Origin: Capillidium heterosporum
Lineage: Eukaryota; Entomophthoromycota; Entomophthoromycetes; Entomophthorales; Capillidiaceae
NCBI GenBank assembly: GCA_016630905.1
Contig: WBMQ01000002.1
Span: 496,001 to 560,000 of the forward strand
Length of the DNA: 64,000 bases
Direction of reading: 5' to 3'
Positions 47,800 to 58,602 of the stretch are shown here, one piece after another (position 1 is the first letter of the stretch; each line of letters starts with the position of its first letter). The notes under the pieces are model-generated. The model was not told the origin of the DNA and searched no databases. It worked only from the letters and a program-made list of their open reading frames with translations. Both the position numbers and the translations under genes were made by a program.

Positions 47800-48327
47800 T
47801 TAATTAAAGTCTGAAGCAACAATTGGGGTGACTACATCGTAATATCCCAAGTACTCGGAGTCGGTGACGAAGGGAACTATATACAATCCCAACAGTGCCA
47901 AAGAAACAACAATCCACAGCCAGAAGGTAAATCCGTTATGACCCGTAAAGTGGAAGATCATCATTAGAAACAAAGATACCATAATTATCAAGCTAAAGAT
48001 ATCTCCGGCAATTCGATTCCCCTGTCCTATTAAATTTAATGTGACTCCGAAAGACAGTAGTAGAAACCCATCCAACAACGTTCTTTCAGCTGCAATGGAA
48101 GCTCTAAATCGGGAATGCTAGTATTGAAAGTATTAGTTTAAAATCTTAGTATAGTAGCTTACTTCAACCGTCATAGCTATGTTACTTTCTTCGTTGCCTT
48201 CAGCCATAGCTTCATTTTTCTTACTAGCTACGAACTGAAAGTAACGTAGCATGAAAGAGCACAGGAACCATAGTACAAAGACTACAAAGACACAGGAGAC
48301 TTGGATTGTATATTCGGATTGAAACAT
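47800..48327 (-). CDS. Unassigned polytopic membrane protein (160 aa)
   Basis: Two exons (48163-48327 and 47800-48117) join in phase to 160 residues. Hydrophobic segments are IQVSCVFVVFVLWFLCSFML near the start, LDGFLLLSFGVTLNLIG, IFSLIIMVSLFLMMIFHF and FWLWIVVSLALLGLYIVPFV. This predicts four membrane spans with a short charged loop (ASKKNEAMAEGNEE) after the first. I do not recognise the family and see no catalytic residues. Confidence 0.65.
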
Positions 48328-48937
48328 TCTGTGGAAACAGCTGAAAGTTCAGCTTGAGTTTGTTTTTATATCTCTATTCCAACTTTCTGTATATCAAATC
48401 TAAACTCTAAAGTTTATGTTTGATACCTCGATTTTCAAAGAATTTAGGATCTAGGTTTGGTCGATAATTTACAAACTACAGAAAAATTTTAACGACTGTG
48501 GCTAAGAGCATTTTGATGGATAGGGATATCTAACTTGTAGAAAGTATACTAATCTAGTCCACAGTAGGTTGTATTCAAAAATTACATCTTTGACAGATGC
48601 CAATATCTTGAACCATAACTCACACCATATCTTGTATTCCAATCACAGCTACTTTTGACACGTATTCATTTATCAAAATACATTGAAAATCCGCAAATTT
48701 GAAAGGAACAACTTGACACAGTTCTAGCCAATCATTAGTTGCAAACGCAACATTCACACCAATGAACTTCCAGCTAAACTTCGATAAGTTTACCCCGGAA
48801 ACCAAGACCATTTTCCACTTTACTTGAAGGGGTAACAGCAAATCCCAAATAACCTAGATGACGTAAGGTGAGCTTCCCAATTCTATAAATTGTCCAAAAG
48901 AATCTTGCTTTACTCCAAAACAAATTCTATTACTAAA
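48328..48937. other. Spacer with no supported gene
   Basis: About 610 bases lie between divergent genes. A 73-codon minus-strand frame at 48620-48841 shows no domain and is probably chance. Confidence 0.5.
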
Positions 48938-49335
48938 ATGTCCAACGTAAGGAAGATTGAAATGTAATAAACTAAAGTGCATTTAGGCCGCCTTCGAACA
49001 AGCTGCCGTCGATGTCAAGAACCTCAAGACCAAGCCCGACAACAACGAGATGTTGGAAGTCTACTCCCACTACAAGCAGGGTACTACTGGCGATGTCGAC
49101 ACCGGTAATTTTATTGTTGTTGAAGCAAAGGCTAAATTTGTATTATAGAAAGACCTACCGGTATGATGGATTTCGCTGGTAAGGCTAAATGGGACGCTTG
49201 GAACGGACTTAAGGGTAATTTAGCTTTTTTAGTTTAGTTTTATTAAGCTGAGTAAATTTTTTAGGTACCTCCAAGGAAAATGCTCAGGCCAAGTACATTG
49301 AGATTGTCAAGAAGCTCCAGGCCAAGTACAACTAA
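48938..49335 (+). CDS. ACB1: Acyl-CoA-binding protein, copy 1
   Basis: This small cytosolic carrier binds long-chain acyl-CoA and delivers it for lipid synthesis. Exons are 48938-48946, 48987-49104, 49149-49214 and 49265-49335. They encode about 87 residues with the family signatures [35 protein letters not shown] and the C-terminal YIEIVKKLQ. The first exon carries only M-S-N. Codon use is C-ending and resembles ARB1, which suggests strong expression. A second copy with the same three intron positions follows at 50013. Confidence 0.95.
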
Positions 49336-50012
49336 TTTTGGCGCATGTCAGACCGTTTTGAATAAATTGGGTACTACTAATATAGTTTAAATTCTCTTTT
49401 TAAATGTATTCTATCCATGCATTTTACTTAATCATTTGTAAATTCATAACATGTGTAGTTTATCCCATCTAAACTATGTATTTCAGTTGCAGCTACCTAT
49501 TTGCCTTTAAAATCATTTCAGTATATTGTATAATAGATATATATCCATTTAAAGCGGAAGATTCATTTAGAATACTACCTACAACAGCGAAATGAATAAA
49601 AGTTTAAATGCTTTGTTAGCATGTAGAGGTTGGAAGGAGGAGGAGGGAGTTTTATTCTCTTGTTATAAATGTCGTACCCGTTAAAAGGAATGGAACTCTG
49701 GACGCAAAGTAAGGTTTATAGATGAAAAATTTCTTCAAGATACCCAACCAACTTTTGAGCACTCAAGCTCCAAAATTGATATCCCAAGGACAAAAATGGT
49801 GGAACTATCCCAGGCCAAATAAGTGGTATGTAAAATTTATCTTTGATTTAAAAGGAAATAAAAACTCCATGATACGGGTATATTAGCACCCAATCATACA
49901 TGAGAACGTCGCCTCCAAAAATTACATCTATGCTTACTTAAGTGACGTATGATGTACTTTACCTCTACAAATTTCCAAAATAATATTTTACCTCCAACTT
50001 ATTTTGTAAAAG
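49336..50012. other. Spacer between the tandem acyl-CoA-binding genes
   Basis: About 680 AT-rich bases lie between the two copies. I see no third copy and no mobile-element signature. Confidence 0.5.
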
Positions 50013-50416
50013 ATGGATGCCGAATCGACTAACAACGTAGCACAAGAATATTAAATAGAAACTTACTAAAAGGTAAGTATTTAGCCCACCTTCATCCAAG
50101 CAACTAAAGATATCAAACCTCTTGAGACTGACTTGGACAATGTCGCTATGTTAAAATTGTATTCTCTATACAAACAGGCTATCGAAGGAGATGTTAGTAC
50201 TGGTAAATTGGTAGAACTACAATAGTTAAATGGTACTTAGAAAGACCGGGTCTCTTTGATTTCAAAGGTAAGATCAAGTGGGATGCCTGGAACGAACTAA
50301 AAGGTAAACTACTATGTTTATTATTTATCTATTAAGTTGGATTTACTTTAGGTAAAAGTAGAGAGGAGGCCCAAAATGAGTACGCTTCGTTGGTTAATAC
50401 TTTAAAAAATAAATGA
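50013..50416 (+). CDS. Acyl-CoA-binding protein, copy 2 (diverged)
   Basis: Exons 50013-50036, 50085-50202, 50241-50303 and 50352-50416 encode about 89 residues. The family motifs remain: [42 protein letters not shown]. Intron positions and phases match copy 1 exactly, so it arose by duplication. Its exons are too short to appear as long open frames. Codon use is AT-rich, unlike copy 1, which suggests lower or conditional expression. It ends NTLKNK. Confidence 0.88.
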
Positions 50417-51775
50417 TCTAGCTGGACAGCATACTTGGACTTGCTTGCTTAAACTTGGTTCTACTAGCTCGGTTTATATTCTATAGTAGGTGAGCTTGCT
50501 TTTACTTTTATATTCAATCCTTGATTTTATGACAGCTATATTTGAACCATTTGGAAAATATATATTTTGCTATGGATACATATGTATAGTTTAAAAATGT
50601 ACCTTATCTTGGTGTTCAATATTTGTGGAGTTTGACTGATGTCTATGATTAAACTTTTCAAGTTGTATGTAAAGGACAATCATATAACTTCCTTATATTA
50701 AGGTTCCATATACTCTTTCGGTTTCGAATTACACCTACAAGTTTATTAAACTTTATAAAATGGTAGGCATAGTCTGGAATACATAGAATAGAAAGTAACA
50801 GAGTACCTAGTTTTATTAATATATTTACTATATTTATTTTGGATAAGCTTGCAGCACCTAAGTTTTAGAGATCTATCGATAACTTTACTGGATTAAAAGC
50901 ATCGCTTCGGTTACTTTTTTAATAATAGCTGCCTTTTTAACTATGCTGCTTTGAATCTTTATCTTGCTGTCTTGTTTATAAAGTTAAAGTAAATTTGAAA
51001 TTAATAAAGCTTATAAGGTTTATCGTTCGATGCACACCGATGTCATCTTAGAATTCCATAAGTTCCACCACATCTTCAGTACAGTTACTTTATGTTGGTT
51101 TGGCACTACATCTAAAGGATTCGATTCTTGACTCGAACTGTAGTGTTCTATAGTTTATTTCTCTGGTTTTAACGTTGCTTTCCAATTCAATATATAGTTT
51201 AGTACATACATTTTAACATTGCCCAAGTAAGCAAATAGGCACTGATGCCGTCCTCAAGGATATATTTTGGTTAGGCGAAAAAACTTACTCCCTATAGCCA
51301 ACTTCTCTTCCACTATAAATTTCAACAGACATGTAATCTACGCTTGCAAGTTAAAACAATATCATGGCCAAACCTACTAAAACCAATACCAAAAGTACAA
51401 TTTATTTACATTCAAAACGGAAACAGTAACACACTAATACAACAAAAGTAAACAATTAAACCGGATACACACCCCATCATTTATTGAAGTTACTAACACG
51501 ATTATTTTGACAGGACTTAGAAGCAATTAGAAAACTAAACGTAGGGTATGGGTGAAATGGGTACAATTGAGTGAGGGAAAGTTGGGCTTGAATTGAGCTT
51601 GGGGAAGGCGAAGATGGATTAGTTCAAACTAAAGTCTAAAATGTACATATCAATGAAGTGCTAGGGAACAGGTGCACTGCTAGTAACTAGAATAAAAAAT
51701 GTGAAGGTGACCTAACGCTACGATCAGATCAAGGAGTCTCCCTACTAAAGTTAGTATTGAAGCCGGATAAAGGTT
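50417..51775. other. AT-rich spacer
   Basis: This 1.36-kb stretch between ACBP copy 2 and the PP2A subunit stop has no coding signal or repeat that I can support. Confidence 0.5.
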
Positions 51776-53275
51776 TTACGTAGAGAAGATGAAGAGGTTG
51801 TTAGTAGCGGCGACGGCAATGGTGTTCTCCTGAGGGTGCCATGAGGAGTGCAGAACCTTCTTGTTGAAGTCGATGGAGTGAATACTCAAATCATCGGCTC
51901 TTCCATTCTTCTCACCGCGGTTGCGGACGACTCCCACGCTCTTGGCTTTGAATAGGCTGCGATCTACGGGGATTTGGATCTCCTGGTCGTTCTTGTGATC
52001 GAATATGTTGACCATGTTGCTGTAGGACCCAGCCAACACTTTGCTATAAACGAATCAACAAAACATACAATACTACAAGTTTACCTTCCGTCGCCACTAA
52101 ACATACATTCGAACTTGTCAAAGATACAGTCATTTTCATAGAGGTCGCAGAGCTTAGGGCGCAAGTGTTCGTGCATGTGGATGGTCTTTACGGGACGGTT
52201 AGTCATGTTAATGTCCCAGATTCGCAAGTTGAGATAGTCCCTAGAGATTATGTAGCGGCCGTCAGGGCTGAAGCGGATGTCCGAGATGGACGAGATGATC
52301 TCCGAGAAGAAGGAGCGCTCCCCAGGGTCTATTTCTTCTTCGAAAACTAAAAAAAGTTAGGATAGGGATAAAATGTACATGTACCTTGACCGTACTGATC
52401 GCACAGTGCTGAGGTTCGCATGTCGCACAACTTGATGTTGCCCTTACTGCTACTGTACATTAAAAGGTTGCAGTGGCTGGGATGGAACTCGGCTGCTGTG
52501 ATTACCTCGGTGAGCTCCTCCATATTGACAGGCTTGATGTCAACGATGTTGAAGCTACGGTCGCTTATGTTCAGGTTCCACAGATTTATGCGCAGGTCAT
52601 CAGCCGAGATATAGGTCTCACCGTCGGAATTTACAGAAAGCGAATTGATGTGGTAGGCGTGTGCGTTTTGATAAACTCGACGGGGCAAAGACGATATCAT
52701 ACGGTCATGTATCTTGGTCTTGGGTAGCTTGAGAGACTTGTAGTCAACAGGTTTGGAACGTGGGTAGCCCAGATTGTTCTCAGTAACTACCTTTATCTTT
52801 TTTTCGTGCACCTTCCAAAGTTTGATGGTCTTATCTAAACAGAAATAAGTATGTGGTTTTATACAAAGTTACCGTTGGTGGAAAGCAAAAAGTGGGATGA
52901 GTTTTGGCGTTTGCACCATTTGATCTTGTTAATCTTCTCTTCAATTTCCAAACTCTTGAGGTAATCAAATTCGGGTTCGTGGGACTGAAACTCGGTCAGA
53001 AATTTGTACTCTACGCCTTTATTCTAAAAATATAAGTATGGGAACTTGTCAAGAATTACGTTGTCTTTGCGCTCAAATAGAACGACGCGACCTCCTTTAT
53101 CACCAGTAGCGAGGTAATCTCCAGTATGGTCAAACTCAACCGTTGAGATAATGTCAGCTAGCAAGAATTTAGCTCAAAGTCTTGAAATTAGTAGATAGTT
53201 ACCTTCACTGATATCTTGCGATTCTCCTTTGTCGCCAAAACATTGCGCGAATTTCCAACCCGATTCTCCTTCCAT
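51776..53275 (-). CDS. CDC55: PP2A regulatory subunit B (B55/Cdc55)
   Basis: This WD40 propeller subunit steers protein phosphatase 2A to its substrates in mitosis, morphogenesis and the checkpoint. The start [17 protein letters not shown] is the B55 N-terminus. Propeller signatures include [51 protein letters not shown] and [17 protein letters not shown]. Later ones are [15 protein letters not shown] and the final [18 protein letters not shown]. Exons are 53203-53275, 53060-53157, 52873-53023, 52385-52834, 52085-52346 and 51776-52043, giving 433 residues. All junctions are in frame and the length is typical of the family. Confidence 0.95.
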
Positions 53276-54669
53276 ATTACTTGGTCAATAAAAAAATTCT
53301 AAACGGTGGGTAAATACTCTGGTATTTGTGAGGTAGAACTTGATAGATGTGGTGATGGTTAAGCCAGCCGAACAATCCGAAACTAATTACACGAGTCTAA
53401 CTTGATAAGAAAGTTTGTTATAAACGTTTCACCTAAAAATTACTTCAGCTTATTGCCTACAACGATGTTACAGATGCAGATGGTTGGACGTTAAACTGTG
53501 AAATAAATCCGAATCAAGCTTCAATTAGCTAATTTCAGCAAGGATTTCCAACGATCAGTTAGCATTTTTTAGGTGGTACTACATCATCATGGAGAAAATA
53601 AGCTTAGCAAATGGGGTTTAGACAATTTTCACTCCCACTAAAATTTTAATTAAAGGATCAGATTTGAATCTGGTCCAAAATCCAGGTGAATAAGCAACGG
53701 TGGTGCTGGAAAGTATAGAGATATCCATCTACCGACACTTATATTTCACTAGTAAGATTCTTACCAGGGCAAATTTAAATAGGGCTTCTACTTTGTGTTA
53801 TAAAACCAGTTAAAGTTGAGTGCGATAGCTTTTCATCTGTTCTAAAATACTGTACTGCTTTTTATCAGTAGACTATATTAGAATACTTGTAGTATTTAGA
53901 AGCAAGAGTAAAAAAGGAAATGTAGCCAATATATATCCTACTAAAGCATACCTATAATTCGAATATTTTGTAGATATGGTAAATTATAAATATACCAATT
54001 AAAACTAACATCAAATGGCATTTTTAATATAAGACCAAATTCAATATAGCTGAAATTCTTTTAACAATACATACAAATATAGCATCCATCTCAAGCCTTG
54101 GAAAATATAGTGTTGTATAGTCCATACTATTATTAACCAATAATCTACAAAGCACAGTGCATGATCAATTGAATATTTAATGTAAATAGAATTGTATATA
54201 AATGTAGAAAAAAGCATTTCTGTCTAAAATTATCTGAAGCTATATCGTATATTTATCGTATTTCCACGTTTCTATTCAACTAACCAGCCAAAAGCTGTTG
54301 ATAAGAATATACTGAGACGTATATACCTGTCAGTAAGTTTATTAGGAGGAGGATGGAGATGAGATGAAGATCTAACGTTTTAAGCCAAAACTAAAATATA
54401 AGCCTAATCTATATCTTATATCAACAAGAAATTCACATGGAAAATTATTAAAAAGTATGTGTATGTACAGATATACCTTTACAGTTCTCAGCTACGATAA
54501 CTTTAAATACCTAGTAAAAGACACTTTCCTTACCAATTGTTAAATATCATTTCAACAACCTAAATTTACTTATCCGCTAAATAAAACGATCTGCTCATAA
54601 AAGTAAACTATAAAAGTCAAAGCACAACTACTAAAACTAAAATTTACTTACTTAAGCTTCTCATTTATT
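53276..54669. other. AT-rich spacer
   Basis: This 1.4-kb stretch lies upstream of the PP2A subunit gene. Nothing recognisable beyond AT-rich DNA. Confidence 0.5.
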
Positions 54670-55017
54670 CTAATCCATCTTGCTTTTCCTTGATGGTACC
54701 AAAATTCTAAACGAAGCCATACCAAACACTAATGTCGACCCAAACCAAAGTAAAGTATCCTTCTTAGTTACATTCTCCTTCAAATAACAAACTAAAATAC
54801 TTAGCAACGCTAAGAATAAGTTGAAGCCTAGTAGGAACAACCACAACCTGCCTAGGGCAACAGAACCTATACCTATTTGGATAGGTACTAGGAAGCTGGG
54901 GGTAAAGGTTGGGAAAGTTAAGGAAAGGAGTAGGAGGTATATAGTTAACATTATGGACTTACCTACATTGCCAGGTAGTGTAAATGGTTCGTATTCGATT
55001 CTTCGCTGGTTGTACAT
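54670..55017 (-). CDS. Unassigned small membrane protein (115 aa)
   Basis: A single open frame encodes 115 residues with three hydrophobic spans: SIMLTIYLLLLSLTFP, LWLFLLGFNLFLALLSILVC and LLWFGSTLVFGMASF. A basic C-terminal tail (PSRKSKMD) could be a cytosolic retention signal. A GTAAGT sits at the second span, but splicing there would break frame. I do not recognise the family, and an upstream exon cannot be excluded. Confidence 0.55.
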   Translation of the reverse strand: MYNQRRIEYEPFTLPGNVGKSIMLTIYLLLLSLTFPTFTPSFLVPIQIGIGSVALGRLWLFLLGFNLFLALLSILVCYLKENVTKKDTLLWFGSTLVFGMASFRILVPSRKSKMD

Positions 55018-56158
55018 GTTTCTAAAGTTTCTTTTCTTGGGGCTGAGATGGGAATTTGGTTGTTGGGAGTTTGAGACTGAAATTGAAATGGGATAGCCAA
55101 TTGCAAACAGGATTTAGAATTGGATCATGTGACAATCTATTTGGAGTCAGTTTAGCTTTGAGATGATGATGGTGTTTATTTGAAGGTGGCAGATATCAGA
55201 AAGTTTATATATGCTGAAATAATGATAGGATTAATGCAACCATATTATAGTCGAACTTTAGCTTTAGCTATGGCAACGATATTGTTTAATCGGTGCGCTT
55301 ACCAAATACAAACTACTCGGGATGAGTTTTCAACTTCGCTACATTACGAAGGAGCAGTTTAATCAACAGTAGCTACATCCGTTAATTCAATAAAATGTTG
55401 GTTACTCTTTCAATGACCCTTTAGTGTGTTATAAAGTGCATTGTACTCACATCGACAACAGCTCAGCATTTCTGAATACCTTGTTGCTTAACCTCACTTT
55501 GCTACTCTTAGCAATATATCAAAGTGCATTGTACTGGACAAAGTAACATCTGCCTACCCAGCAAACCTTTTGCTTCTACTTTATTAGGATCTTTATAACC
55601 ACACCTCATAGTACTTTGCCATCGAATCAACAACTCTTAATGAAGAAATAAGCCTTCAAGTCGACTTGATAGATCTGATGGTCAGTCGAGCAACTGTTGG
55701 TCCATCTTAATTGAACCTTTTATTACTGAATTAAGCCATGCAATCATTTTCCCACAGACCAGCTTCCCTCGGTCTACATCTGGCAACATAACTAAATTTG
55801 TATTTCATATCTTAAATAGGCTTTCTTCTTTTGGAACTTTGATAACCTTCCAACTGGTAATCAAAATTGTACAACTTAGCCTTCCTTTGTTGAGGGCTTG
55901 CACTAAGTTCTTTGAGCTCCACAACTGAAGTTAAATGTATTAAAAGAGCATGGAAGCACACTCTAATTCTATTCATATTGTGAGCATATAACCTATTCAA
56001 ATTATTAGGTGGTAGGTATTAATACAAACCTATTTCTAAGCTATCAGATATATATTTAATGACCATGTATGAAAATTCAATTATTAGTTGAAGATATGCA
56101 GTAGGTAAAGTAATTCATACTTTGTACTATCTTTATTCAAAAAATAATCAGAGCCCGT
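55018..56158. other. AT-rich spacer
   Basis: About 1.1 kb. A 60-codon plus-strand frame at 55180-55362 has no domain and is not called. No repeat is apparent. Confidence 0.5.
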
Positions 56159-57357
56159 TTAGACGTTGACGGTATGGATTTCTTGCTCAGAGTAACGTTC
56201 GCCTTTGACGTTGTTCTCATTGACAATATTACGAACCTGGAGATCTTCCTTCTTGGTCAAGTTTACAAAGGCCGACGCGATGTTCTCCTCCAAGTATTTG
56301 ACCCGTTTGGTACCAGGGATAGGAATAAAATCATTGCCCTATTTTCAAACTTATCAGTCACAATCCATAAAAGTTTCACAATATTACCTGAGCTAAGATC
56401 CAACTGAGACAAAGCTGAGAAGGCTTGACATTCTTGTCTTTGGCCATAGCCTCTAATTTGCGCACCAACTTCAAGTTGTGTTCAAAGTTCTCGGGCGAGG
56501 TCTTGGGGAAGCGCGACTTGCGGAAGTCGTCGTTACTCAAACCTTCGGTGTTGTCCATAGCTCCAGTTAGAACCCGCGACCTAAAGGCGAGTAAGTGACG
56601 ACGGCGATGCCGAGTTCGCGACAGGCGTCTAGTAATCCGTTCTTCTCGATTCCAGTTTCCCAGGGGCTACATTTTGGTAAGTCAGTTCATTAGATCTAAG
56701 AATTTAAAACTTACCTGTACTCAATCTGGACGGCATGGATGGGATGGACTTTGTAAGCTCTACGTAATGTCTCGGCACTGCATTCCGACAGGCCTAGGTA
56801 ACGTACCTTACCAGCGGCAACCAACTCAGCCATGGCTGAAACGGTCTCTTCAATAGGACTAAATTAATGATTAGATGGAGTAGCATAACAGCTTTACGTC
56901 TTAGGATCAACACGATGCTGGTAGTATAAATCGATGGTGTCGATGTCCAAGTCGCTGCAAGGAGTCGTTGCAGGCCATGTGTACGTACTCCTTGTCGCCA
57001 CGGATGTCGTACTCTTTGCCGTACTTGGCCTCCCTGACGACGGCGAACTTGGTACACAAGAAGATTTCATTGCGGCGTTCCTTCAAGACCTTGGCAAGCA
57101 GTCTTTCATTGGCACCGATACCATACATATCCTACTAGTAATTAGAAGATAAAGATGCTTTAACAGCTTACAGCGGTGTCCCAGAAGTTACAGCCGAGGT
57201 CTAGAGCTCGTTCCAAAACATTGAGGTTGTCGGCTTCGTTAGATTCGCCGTAGAATTCAGACATACCCATACAGCCAAGTCCGATGCAGGATACGTGAGG
57301 GCCATTCTTACCGAGCTGGCGTTGGGGCAATTTGGTAGCGTCCTTTGAGATAGGCAT
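56159..57357 (-). pseudogene. Aldo-keto reductase with two single-base frame disruptions
   Basis: This homologue of NADPH-dependent aldo-keto reductases (the YakC/Yajo-like group) reduces carbonyl compounds. The fold is complete: [20 protein letters not shown], the catalytic Asp/Tyr region FWDTADMYG, KFAVV, DLYYQHRVDP with the catalytic His, [17 protein letters not shown], and the C-terminal NADP-binding FIPIPGTKR. Exons are 57172-57357, 56898-57131, 56715-56858, 56388-56666 and 56159-56338. An extra base near 56945 separates SLQRLG from IDTIDLYYQ, and a base is missing near 56570 inside the invariant GRGFLTG. The two cancel overall but leave about 100 codons out of frame. No GT/AG pair can explain either. 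It is either a recent pseudogene or carries sequence errors. Confidence 0.85.
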
Positions 57358-58602
57358 TTTTGATGAAGTGGTTGGAGAATATGATTTTGATTTAGCTCTT
57401 CAAAATGGGTCTCAACCTACCCTTTATATACTCCTCTTCACCATCTGTTTTGAGTCGGAGTTGGTTCTAAACATCCTGGCTTTGACAGGTATTAAACATT
57501 CCAGTTCAAAATTAGTAGTGACGTGTTGCCCAGTTTCAGATGAAACTGTCTGCAGATTGGTTAGATTTTTGAGGAAATAGGGTTCAAAATTTTAAGTCCG
57601 ACTTTATTACAGGTAGATCAACGTTTAAGGGATGCAGTAGGTGTGAGTATGACCAATTCAGATTTTTCAAGGTAGCTGTTCATCCTTAGCGGTCCAGGAA
57701 GCATATTTTGGAATATTAATTTAGGTTGCTATATTGTTTAACTCTGCGTTGCATGGCAACCAGTTTGAAGTAATGCTTTTTGGAGGTTGGTTGAGAACTG
57801 TTATAAAATACAACTTGTTATAGTTGAAGACAATATATTAATTAAAATCGCTAAGGCTTAACGTAACGGTGTTACTATGCAGTATATAACGATATTTAAG
57901 ATATGTTTATGGTCCGCAGAGTTAAATCCCAAAATGAAGCCTCGTACTCAACGTACTATTCAATCTTTACTATGCAAGGTAGATTCCCTTACATTAAAGG
58001 TATAAATATCATTTATCATAGCAAAGGCTTATAGACATGAGATATTCTTCAACTGTGTTAGAAAGACTGATCAAAGTTTGTACACCCCAATTAGAATAAC
58101 ATGAGCTTGTCGGAGCGAAATAGGTAGAGATCACTTGAGAAGAAACACTCGAAATTCCAAATTAATTGCATTATAAATTAGTCAAAATAGTTAACTATGG
58201 TGCTGTTGATTCGGGATTCTCAAGGACATATTTCCGAGCAAGACAATGACTTTCCAAAGCATTCAAAGGCTGAATCTATAAACTGGGAGCTCCAGTTCAA
58301 AGTGGCAATCCATCATACTGTAACCACATTCATTTATGGTTGCAATGTTGGAAATTTTACATCTACAATATAACTCAAAGTATAGCTCTGCCAAGTTCAA
58401 TTTGGATAGTAGCCCAGATGAAGCATATAAATCGTAAGTTTAAAAATATTGTAAATCTACATACATAAACAGAGTTAAGAGCATTTCATAATTTAATAGA
58501 TAGGCAAAAAGCATCAATAAGATTCAGAATCAGGGCTGTTTGGGAGTGTTTTCAACGCTACTAGGATTCCCAATTTGAGCTTCAGATGCAGCTTTATCAA
58601 CA
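57358..58602. other. Spacer between the reductase and PMT4
   Basis: About 1.2 kb of AT-rich DNA. The last 70 bases (58530-58602) may encode an alternative PMT4 C-terminus, described there. Otherwise nothing is recognised. Confidence 0.45.

Noticed and set aside
58530-58602. PMT4 C-terminal extension through a stop-codon slip
   Set aside because: The existing stop gives a plausible tail, and a 58-nt intron could reach the extension. There is no homology to decide.
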